From: Gammaproteobacteria bacterium
Lineage (GTDB): Bacteria; Pseudomonadota; Gammaproteobacteria; JAJDOJ01
DNA length: 6,734 bases
Direction of reading: 5' to 3'
Assembly (NCBI GenBank): GCA_027030565.1
Contig: JALVEU010000373.1
Location: 1 to 6,734 of the forward strand
Shown here: positions 1 to 5,870 of the stretch, piece by piece
How the letters are laid out: every line of letters begins with the position of its first letter
How positions within the stretch are numbered: the stretch's first letter is position 1
Translations under genes and position numbers: made by a program
The notes under the pieces: generated by a model
What the model saw: the letters and a program-made list of their open reading frames with translations, nothing else
The model's database searches: none
What the model was told of the DNA's origin: nothing

Positions 1-1434
1 CAGCAGCTGCGCCTGGAACAGTACCAGGACGGGCTGGGCGACACGGGTTTCCTGCCCCCCACCCAGGTGCGCGACGCCGAGCGGCTGCGTGATCAGAAAC
101 GGGCCCTGCGCTATTTCGTGGTGCAGGTCGACCCGGCTGCGATCAAGGCCCGGCTGAAGGAAGAGGAGATCAAGGCCTACTATCAGTCCCACCTCGCCGA
201 GTTTCAGCGCCCGGCACAGGTGCGCGTGCGGTACGTGCGCGTGAGCCTCGAGGATCTGGAGCGACGGGTGCCCGTAGACGAGGAGGTGCTGCGCGCCTTC
301 TACGAAGAACAGGCCGACCGCTATGTGACGCCCGAAGAACGTCGCGTGCGCCACATCGTGGTGCGGTTTGGGGGGGACTCCGGACGTACCGAGGCGCAGG
401 CCCGTAAGCGCATCCAGGAAGCCGCCGAGCGTCTGGCCAAGGGGGAGCCCTTCGCGGAGGTGGCCAAGGCATTCTCGGACGACGAGCTCACCCGCGACAA
501 GGGCGGCGACCTGGGCTGGGTGGCCCGCGGCGACCTGTCACGCGACTTCGATGCCGTGGCATTCAAACTGGAGCCGGGGCGACCGAGCGATCCAGTCAAG
601 GTGGGCAAGACCTATCAGATCATCGAGGTGACCGACGTGCGTCCGGCCAAGCAGAAGGGCTTCGAGGAGGTGCGCGAGCAGGTCGCCCGGGAGTATCGTC
701 GGCGGGAGGCGGAGCGCCTGTTCCTCGATGTCACCGAACAGATGTTGACCTTGGGTTTCGAGCAGCCCGACACCCTGCAACCGGTGGCCGACGCCGTGGA
801 GGGCGAGGTGCGGGAGAGCGACTGGTTCTCGCGTGAGGCGGGTGAAGGCATCGGCGCCGAGCCACTGGTGCGGGAGGCGGCGTTCAGCGAAGAGGTCTAC
901 GAAGAGGGGCGCAACAGCGAACTCATCGAGCTGCCCGACGGCTCGGTGGTGATGCTGCGCGTAGCCGACAAACGCCCGGCCGAGGCCCTGCCCTTGGAGG
1001 AGGTGCGCGATCGGGTGGTTGAACGCCTCGCCTTGGAGAAGGCCCGTGAGGAGGCCGAGCGCAAGGGTGTCGAGGCGGTCAGGCGCCTGCGCACGGGCGC
1101 CGATCCGGCCCAGGTGGCCTCGCAGCTGGGCACCGAACTGGAGCGGCCGGGCGCCATCACGCGCCGGGATCGCAAGGTGCCCGCACCCATCCGCATGCAC
1201 GTGTTCGTGCTGGAGCGTCCGGAGCCGGGTAAGCCGGTGGTCGACGGGTTGCCGCTGGAGGCCGCGCGCTACGCCGTGGTGATCCTGGATGCAGTGGAAG
1301 ACCCCGAGGTGGATCGAGCCGATCCGAAGCTGTTCGCCCAGTTGGCCCGGATCTACGGGGGCCGTGAGCTGGAGGCCGCTCTGCACGCCCTGGAGGCCGG
1401 CGCCGAGGTGGAAGTCGAGGCCGGAGGCCAGTAG
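1..1434 (+). CDS. ppiD: PpiD, periplasmic parvulin-type folding factor (5' partial)
   Basis: The reading frame is open from base 1 to a TAG at 1432-1434, giving 477 visible residues; the family is about 620-640 long, so roughly 150 N-terminal residues, including the single membrane anchor, lie outside the window. PpiD is an inner-membrane-anchored chaperone facing the periplasm that helps newly translocated envelope proteins near the Sec translocon. The stretch ending in residues RYFVV (about 30-40), the YYQSH/FYEEQ helices and the order of segments match PpiD. The parvulin domain spans about visible residues 108-211: it begins YVTPEER, has RHIVV (His118), a helical FAEVAKAFSDD segment, and the signature GGDLGW at 168-173. 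The second parvulin histidine (usual motif GYHII) is Gln here (TYQIIEV). The C-terminal part (GWFS-like DWFSREAG, then a second degenerate domain) fits PpiD rather than SurA. An annotated start near base 67 (GTG) would be an artefact, because homology continues upstream of it. Confidence 0.93.
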   Translation, partial: QQLRLEQYQDGLGDTGFLPPTQVRDAERLRDQKRALRYFVVQVDPAAIKARLKEEEIKAYYQSHLAEFQRPAQVRVRYVRVSLEDLERRVPVDEEVLRAFYEEQADRYVTPEERRVRHIVVRFGGDSGRTEAQARKRIQEAAERLAKGEPFAEVAKAFSDDELTRDKGGDLGWVARGDLSRDFDAVAFKLEPGRPSDPVKVGKTYQIIEVTDVRPAKQKGFEEVREQVAREYRRREAERLFLDVTEQMLTLGFEQPDTLQPVADAVEGEVRESDWFSREAGEGIGAEPLVREAAFSEEVYEEGRNSELIELPDGSVVMLRVADKRPAEALPLEEVRDRVVERLALEKAREEAERKGVEAVRRLRTGADPAQVASQLGTELERPGAITRRDRKVPAPIRMHVFVLERPEPGKPVVDGLPLEAARYAVVILDAVEDPEVDRADPKLFAQLARIYGGRELEAALHALEAGAEVEVEAGGQ

Positions 1435-1469
1435 GACACCACAGCTCGCGCCCGGCTCCGCGTAGCACC

Positions 1470-2765
1470 ATGGCTCTGCACTGGCAAATTCTCCTCGCGG
1501 TATTGCTCGGTGCCGCGGCGGGTCTGGCCACCGGGCCGGACGGCCTGCTGTTGGGTGTGCCGCTGGTGGGGGCATTCGACTTTGTGGGCACGCTGTTCCT
1601 CAACGCCCTCAAGATGCTCATCGTCCCTCTGGTGATGTCCTCGCTCATCGTGGGCGTGGGGAACGTGGGCGGTGCGGCGGGTCTGGGTCGCCTCGGTCTG
1701 AAGACGGTGGCCTATTACCTGGCCACCTCGCTGATCGCCATTCTCATCGGTCTGGCCTGGGTCAATGTGGCCAAACCCGGCATCATGGATGGCCGGCCCG
1801 CCGGCGAGGTCCTGGGTCTGGAGGCCGACACCGCCGAGGTGGCCGACAGCGTCCGGGACAAGGGGACGGGCGACCTGGTGGCCGTATTCCTGCGCATGGT
1901 GCCTCCGAACATCGTGCAGGCGGCCGCCAACGGCCAGATGCTGGGGCTCATCTTCTTCAGCCTGCTGTTCGGCTATTTCACGGCGCAGATCCGCGACGAG
2001 GCGGGCCGGGTCCTGCACCGGTTCTGGGACGGGGTCTACCGGGTGATGATGCGCATGACCGAGCTCATCATGCGGCTGGCGCCGGTGGGCGTGTTTGGGC
2101 TGGTGGCCAAGACTCTGGCCCATGCGGGGCTTGCGGCATTGCTGCCCCTTGCGGGGTTCTTCTTCACGGTGTTGGGTGCCCTGGCCCTGCACCTGTTCGT
2201 GGCGTTGCCTCTGCTGCTGCGCGTGATCGGCGGCGTGAGCCCCCTGCGTCACTTCAAGGCCATGCTCCCGGCCCTGCTCACGGCGTTCTCCACGGCCTCG
2301 TCCTCGGCCACCCTGCCCGTCACCTTGGAGAGCGTGGAGAAACGCGCGGGGGTCTCCAACCGCACCGCGGGGTTCGTGCTGCCGCTGGGGGCCACCATCA
2401 ATATGGACGGAACGGCCCTGTACGAGTGTGTGGCGGCATTGTTCATCGCCCAGGCCTACGGGCTGGAACTGAGCTTCGCCCAGCAGTTCACCGTGGTGAT
2501 CACCGCCCTGCTCACCTCCATCGGGGTGGCCGGCATCCCCTCGGCGAGCCTGGTGGCCATCACCATCATCCTGGCGGCCATCGGCCTGCCCGCGGAGGGG
2601 GTCGGTCTGATCCTTGCCGTGGACCGCTTGTTGGACATGTCTCGCACGGCGGTGAACGTGTTCTCGGACTCCTGCGGCGCCGTGATCATCGCTCGCAGCG
2701 AGGGGGAGCGGCAGGTCCTGGCCGAGGATCCGGAGGAGCGGATGCGACGCCTCGCCTCGGCCTGA
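1470..2765 (+). CDS. Dicarboxylate/amino acid:cation symporter (DAACS/SDF family), probably glutamate/aspartate-type
   Basis: A 431-residue inner-membrane secondary transporter of the GltPh/EAAT fold, which imports acidic amino acids or related substrates together with Na+ or H+. Length is typical. The first membrane helix starts right at the N-terminus (residues 5-20). Diagnostic motifs are present: the serine-rich tip of hairpin 1 (SSSATLP, Ser277-Ser279), NMDGT in TM7 (residues 311-315), the hairpin-2 tip AGIPSASLV, and TM8 with DRLLDMSRTAVNV. In TM8, Asp389, Arg392, Asn396 and Asp400 line up with GltPh Asp394, Arg397, Asn401 and Asp405. Retention of the aspartate that contacts the substrate amino group argues for an amino acid rather than a C4-dicarboxylate; DctA-type proteins lack it. 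The ATG is the only reasonable start, although no good Shine-Dalgarno sequence precedes it. The 35-bp gap after ppiD shows no convincing promoter or terminator, so read-through from ppiD is likely (inference). Exact substrate and coupling ion cannot be read from the sequence. Confidence 0.92.
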   Translation: MALHWQILLAVLLGAAAGLATGPDGLLLGVPLVGAFDFVGTLFLNALKMLIVPLVMSSLIVGVGNVGGAAGLGRLGLKTVAYYLATSLIAILIGLAWVNVAKPGIMDGRPAGEVLGLEADTAEVADSVRDKGTGDLVAVFLRMVPPNIVQAAANGQMLGLIFFSLLFGYFTAQIRDEAGRVLHRFWDGVYRVMMRMTELIMRLAPVGVFGLVAKTLAHAGLAALLPLAGFFFTVLGALALHLFVALPLLLRVIGGVSPLRHFKAMLPALLTAFSTASSSATLPVTLESVEKRAGVSNRTAGFVLPLGATINMDGTALYECVAALFIAQAYGLELSFAQQFTVVITALLTSIGVAGIPSASLVAITIILAAIGLPAEGVGLILAVDRLLDMSRTAVNVFSDSCGAVIIARSEGERQVLAEDPEERMRRLASA

Positions 2766-2784
2766 GCACGGGGCGGGTACGTCC

Positions 2785-3579
2785 TTAGTCGGCGGCTCCG
2801 TAGCCACTCATGCCGACGATGCTGTAGCCGGCGTCCACGTAGGTGATCTCCCCCGTGATGCCCGAGGCGTAGTCCGAGCACAGGAAGGCGGCGGCCTTGC
2901 CCACGTCTTCGATGGTCACGTTGCGTCGCAGGGGTGCATTGGCGGCCACGTGTTCCAGCATCTTGCGGAAGTCACCGATTCCGGCGGCCGCCAGCGTGCG
3001 GATCGGGCCGGCCGAGATGGCGTTCACGCGGGTGCCCTCGGGACCCAGGGTGTAGGCGAGATAGCGCACGTTGGCCTCCAGGCTCGCCTTGGCCAGGCCC
3101 ATGACGTTGTAATTGGGCACGGCGCGCACCGCCCCCAGGTAGCTCAGCGTCAGCAGGGCTCCGTTGCGGCCCTTCATCATGGGCCGGGCGGCCCGGGCCA
3201 GGGCCGTGAAACTGTAGCTGGAGATCTCGTGGGCGGTTCTGAAGCCTTCTCGTGTGGTGCGTTCCACGAAGTCGCCCTCCAACTGTTCCTTGGGCGCGAA
3301 GGCCACCGAGTGGACCAGGGCGTCCAGCCCGTCCCAGTGCGTGGCCAAGGTGTCGAATACCGCAGCGATCTGCCCGTCGTCCGCCACGTCACAGGGCAGC
3401 ACGATCTCCGAGTCCAGCTCTGCGGCCAGTTTCTCCACACGGCCCCTGAGTCGGTCGTTCTGGTAGGTGAAGGCCAGCTCAGCCCCTTCGGCTCGCATGG
3501 CCTGGGCGATACCCCAGGCGATGGAACGGTTGCTGGCCACCCCGACGATCAAAACGCGTTTGCCTGCGAGCAGTGCCAT
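2785..3579 (-). CDS. fabI: Enoyl-[acyl-carrier-protein] reductase (NADH), FabI
   Basis: FabI catalyses the last step of each fatty-acid elongation cycle in the cytoplasm, reducing trans-2-enoyl-ACP to acyl-ACP with NAD(P)H. The 264-residue product is nearly the E. coli length (262) and aligns with it almost without gaps. Visible motifs are the nucleotide-binding GVASNRSIAWGIA (residues 13-25), CDV at 63-65, the catalytic pair Tyr157 and Lys164 within PNYNVMGLAKASLE, Tyr147 in LTLSYLG, and the substrate-loop region SAGPIRTLAAAGIGDF. Ala93 (SVAFAP) replaces the E. coli Gly93, a position known for triclosan resistance mutations. The frame stays open upstream to 3681, but the ATG at 3579 is chosen because the protein then begins MALLAGKRVL like other FabI proteins and AGGAG lies 6 nt upstream. 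It is transcribed toward the symporter gene and away from the ABC transporter genes, so it is probably monocistronic. Confidence 0.97.
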   Translation of the reverse strand: MALLAGKRVLIVGVASNRSIAWGIAQAMRAEGAELAFTYQNDRLRGRVEKLAAELDSEIVLPCDVADDGQIAAVFDTLATHWDGLDALVHSVAFAPKEQLEGDFVERTTREGFRTAHEISSYSFTALARAARPMMKGRNGALLTLSYLGAVRAVPNYNVMGLAKASLEANVRYLAYTLGPEGTRVNAISAGPIRTLAAAGIGDFRKMLEHVAANAPLRRNVTIEDVGKAAAFLCSDYASGITGEITYVDAGYSIVGMSGYGAAD

Positions 3580-3585
3580 GCCGGG

Positions 3586-3590
3586 CTCCT
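3586..3590 (-). promoter_or_regulatory. Shine-Dalgarno sequence of fabI
   Basis: On the minus strand the sequence reads AGGAG, then 6 nt, then the ATG at 3579. This is a strong ribosome binding site and fixes the start there rather than at upstream in-frame codons. Confidence 0.85.
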
Positions 3591-3615
3591 GAGCGTGAGA
3601 CGGAAATGGCGTAAG

Positions 3616-3645
3616 ATCATAACCGTTTTGGCTCCAGCATCCGAA
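3616..3645 (-). promoter_or_regulatory. Candidate sigma-70-type promoter of fabI
   Basis: On the minus strand a -10-like TATGAT (3621-3616, five of six consensus bases) is preceded by a weak -35-like TTCGGA (3645-3640, three of six) at 18 bp. The implied transcript would start near 3609 and have a leader of about 30 nt before the fabI ATG, with the Shine-Dalgarno inside it. This is pattern reading only. The local AT-richness (about 3605-3630) in an otherwise GC-rich window supports promoter function. A weaker plus-strand pair (CTGAGC at 3589-3594, TAAGAT at 3612-3617, 17-bp spacing) might serve the divergent binding-protein gene, but I would not rely on it. Confidence 0.5.
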
Positions 3646-3653
3646 GACCGAGC

Positions 3654-5870
3654 TTGAAGCCCGAGCCGCCACGCCATGCATCTTTGCGCCGTTGCCGTTT
3701 CCCGGACAGGAAAGCCGGGCTGCGGCGCGCTCGGGGATGGGTGATGGCCCTCGCGGCCGTCCTGGTGGGCGGCTGCGGACCCGCTCCCTGGAACAACCCC
3801 TATCCGGGGGGGCTGCTCAGGGAGGACGTGTTGCTCGGGGCCTTCACCGAGGAGCCCAAACATCTGGATCCGGCGCGCTCCTACAGCAGCAACGAGTACC
3901 GGTTCCTGGCCCAGATCGTCGAGCCTCCGCTGCAATATCACTATCTGAAACGCCCCTACCGGCTGGTTCCGCTCACCGTGGAGTCCGTGCCGCGGGGTGT
4001 GGCCCTGGACGCCGCAGGACAGCCGATCGAGCCCGGACAGCCCCCCGCATACACGGAGTACGTGCTCCGGTTGCGCCCGGGGATCCGTTATCAGCCCCAC
4101 CCGGCCTTTGTGCGCGACGGGCGTGGCCGTTACCGCTATCACGCGCTGGGCGACACGTTGGACGCCGCGCTGCGGAATCCGGCCGACTTTCCCGAACAGG
4201 CCAGCCGGGAGCTGACGGCCGAAGACTACGTCTATCAGATCAAACGCCTCGCCGATCCGCGCAACCACTGCCCCATCGCGGGCCTGCTCTCCGAGTACAT
4301 CGTGGGCTTCCGAGAGCTCAACCAGACGCTGGCCGAGCGCGACCGGCAGGGCCTGGACGCCGGGCGGTGGCGCGATCTGCGCCAGTACCCGTTGGCGGGG
4401 GCGGAGGCGCTGGATCGGTACCGGTTGCGCATCCGCATCCGGGGCCGTTACCCGCAGTTCGTCTACTGGCTGGCCATGCCGTTCTTCGCCCCCATGCCCT
4501 GGGAGGTGGATCGGTTCTACGCCCAGCCGGTGCTCGCCGAGCGCAACATCACGCTGGACCGGTTTCCGGTGGGCACGGGGGCCTTCCTTCTGGCCGAGAA
4601 CGACCCCAACCGGCGGATCGTGCTGGCGCGCAATCCCAATTTCCACGGCGAGACCTATCCGGAGGCCGGTGAGCCGGGCGACCGTGCCGCCGGTCTGCTG
4701 CGAGACGCCGGGCGACCCCTGCCGTTCGTCGAGCGGGCGGTCTACAGCCTGGAGAAGGAGACCATCCCCTACTGGACCAAGTTCCTGCAGGGTTACTACG
4801 ACACCTCCGGTGTGACCTCCGACAGCTTCGATCAGGCCATCCGTGTGGCCGGGGGCGAGAAGCTCGAATTGACCGACGCCATGCGCGCGCGTGGCATCGG
4901 GCTGATCTCGGCGGTCACCACGTCGATCTTTTACATGGGATTCAACATGCTGGATCCCGTGGTGGGCGGCTACGGTCCGCGCAAGCAGGCCCTGCGCCAC
5001 GCCATCGGCATCGCCGTGGACTATGGCGAGTTCATTTCCATCTTCCTCAACGGGCGCGGGGTGGAGGCCCACAGTCCCATCCCCCCCGGGATCTTCGGTC
5101 ATCTGGAGGGTCGGGAGGGGATCGATCCCTATCTCTTCGACTGGGTCGAGGGGCGTCCTCGGCGCAAGCCCATCGCCGAGGCGCGCCGGTTGCTGGCCGA
5201 GGCGGGTTACCCGAACGGGATCGACCCGGCCACCGGCAAGCCCCTGGTGTTGTACTTCGACACACTGGGCACGGGTCCGGAAGACCGGGCGCGGCTCAAC
5301 TGGTTCCGCAAACAGTTCGCCAAGCTGGGCATCCAGCTGGTGATTCGCAACACCGACTACAATCGCTTTCAGGACAAGATGCGCAGCGGCACCGCACAGA
5401 TCTTCCAGTGGGGTTGGAACGCCGACTATCCGGATCCGGAGAACTTTCTGTTTCTGCTCTATGGACCCAACGGCAAGGTCCAACACGGCGGTGAGAACGC
5501 GGCCAACTATGCGAACGCGGAGTTCGACCGCCTGTTCGAGCGCATGCGCGCCATGGACGATGGTCCGGAGCGCCTGGCCATCATCCGGCAGATGGTGCAG
5601 CTCGTGCAGCGCGACGCCCCCTGGTTGTTCGGCTACTATCCCAAGACTCTGAGCCTGCACCATGCCTGGGTGGGGAATCTCAAACCCAACCTCATGGCCA
5701 ACAACACCCTCAAATACCTGCGCGTCGAGGGCGCCGAGCGCGCCCGCCGGGCCGCGGATTGGAATCAACCCGTGCTGTGGCCGTTGGGGGGGCTGGCCGT
5801 TGGATTCGTGCTGCTGGTGGTCCCGGTCTGGCGCGTCCATCGTCGCCGCGAGCGGGAGCGTGCGCTGTGA
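3654..5870 (+). CDS. ABC transporter substrate-binding protein, family 5 (peptide/oligopeptide type), large, with C-terminal membrane helix
   Basis: This is the extracytoplasmic binding component of a peptide-type (Dpp/Opp/Yej-like, SBP_bac_5) importer. From the TTG at 3654 it is 738 residues, against about 530-610 for DppA, OppA or YejA. Order of parts: a basic N-terminus; a short hydrophobic run ending in LVGGC, lipobox-like, Cys41; the domain entry EEPKHLDPARSYSSNEYRF from residue 66; YVLRLRPGIRY near 135-146; an extra segment of about 37 residues (149-185); LTAEDYVYQIKRLADP from 187; the late family motif WGWNADYPDPENF (586-598); and LFGYYPKTLSLHHAWVGNL before the end. The tail has a predicted transmembrane helix (about 707-726) followed by RVHRRRERERAL, so the C-terminus should be cytoplasmic. 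The start is uncertain: TTG 3654, TTG 3684 or CTG 3720 (716 residues) are possible; starting at the first in-frame ATG (3744) would remove the charged part of the signal. It overlaps the permease gene. The substrate is unknown; resemblance to the Yej system is by neighbourhood and family only. Confidence 0.88.
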   Translation: MKPEPPRHASLRRCRFPDRKAGLRRARGWVMALAAVLVGGCGPAPWNNPYPGGLLREDVLLGAFTEEPKHLDPARSYSSNEYRFLAQIVEPPLQYHYLKRPYRLVPLTVESVPRGVALDAAGQPIEPGQPPAYTEYVLRLRPGIRYQPHPAFVRDGRGRYRYHALGDTLDAALRNPADFPEQASRELTAEDYVYQIKRLADPRNHCPIAGLLSEYIVGFRELNQTLAERDRQGLDAGRWRDLRQYPLAGAEALDRYRLRIRIRGRYPQFVYWLAMPFFAPMPWEVDRFYAQPVLAERNITLDRFPVGTGAFLLAENDPNRRIVLARNPNFHGETYPEAGEPGDRAAGLLRDAGRPLPFVERAVYSLEKETIPYWTKFLQGYYDTSGVTSDSFDQAIRVAGGEKLELTDAMRARGIGLISAVTTSIFYMGFNMLDPVVGGYGPRKQALRHAIGIAVDYGEFISIFLNGRGVEAHSPIPPGIFGHLEGREGIDPYLFDWVEGRPRRKPIAEARRLLAEAGYPNGIDPATGKPLVLYFDTLGTGPEDRARLNWFRKQFAKLGIQLVIRNTDYNRFQDKMRSGTAQIFQWGWNADYPDPENFLFLLYGPNGKVQHGGENAANYANAEFDRLFERMRAMDDGPERLAIIRQMVQLVQRDAPWLFGYYPKTLSLHHAWVGNLKPNLMANNTLKYLRVEGAERARRAADWNQPVLWPLGGLAVGFVLLVVPVWRVHRRRERERAL
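3708..3722 (+). promoter_or_regulatory. Shine-Dalgarno-like AGGAA before an in-frame CTG, alternative start of the binding protein
   Basis: AGGAA (3708-3712) is followed after 7 nt by CTG at 3720-3722, in frame with the binding-protein gene. Starting there gives a compact lipoprotein signal: two arginines directly after the start, a third at residue 5, a hydrophobic run, then the lipobox cysteine at residue 19. By comparison the TTG at 3654 has no clear Shine-Dalgarno and gives a 40-residue leader. CTG is a rare bacterial start, so this is only an alternative. Confidence 0.35.
5854..5858 (+). promoter_or_regulatory. Shine-Dalgarno sequence of the permease gene
   Basis: GGGAG lies inside the last codons of the binding-protein gene, 8 nt before the GTG at 5867. 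It supports that GTG as the permease start. Confidence 0.7.

Noticed and set aside
67..69. GTG as the start of the ppiD-like gene.
   Set aside because: The frame is open and PpiD-like back to base 1, so the gene begins left of the window.
538..1575. A 345-codon open frame on the minus strand over ppiD.
   Set aside because: Antisense shadow of ppiD with low-complexity composition and no motif.
1353..2807. A 484-codon open frame on the minus strand over the symporter gene.
   Set aside because: The translation is an extremely His/Gln/Arg/Gly-rich, hydrophilic sequence with no domain. It mirrors the hydrophobic codons of the symporter on the other strand and crosses the ends of ppiD and fabI.
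3652..3660. Small inverted repeat GCTTGAAGC over the TTG start of the binding protein.
   Set aside because: Only four base pairs each side; too short to support an operator or hairpin.
3676..3744. A 22-codon open frame (ATG to TGA) whose stop overlaps the ATG at 3744 in the binding-protein gene, resembling a translationally coupled leader peptide.
   Set aside because: It has no Shine-Dalgarno, and coupling to the ATG at 3744 would give a binding protein lacking the charged part of its signal peptide. It lies within the likely coding sequence in another frame.
3549..5840. A 763-codon open frame on the minus strand, covering almost all of the binding-protein gene.
   Set aside because: It is antisense to a gene with clear family motifs. 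The translation is rich in Gly, His, Gln, Arg and Val, shows no recognisable domain, and is what a GC-biased third codon position produces on the opposite strand.
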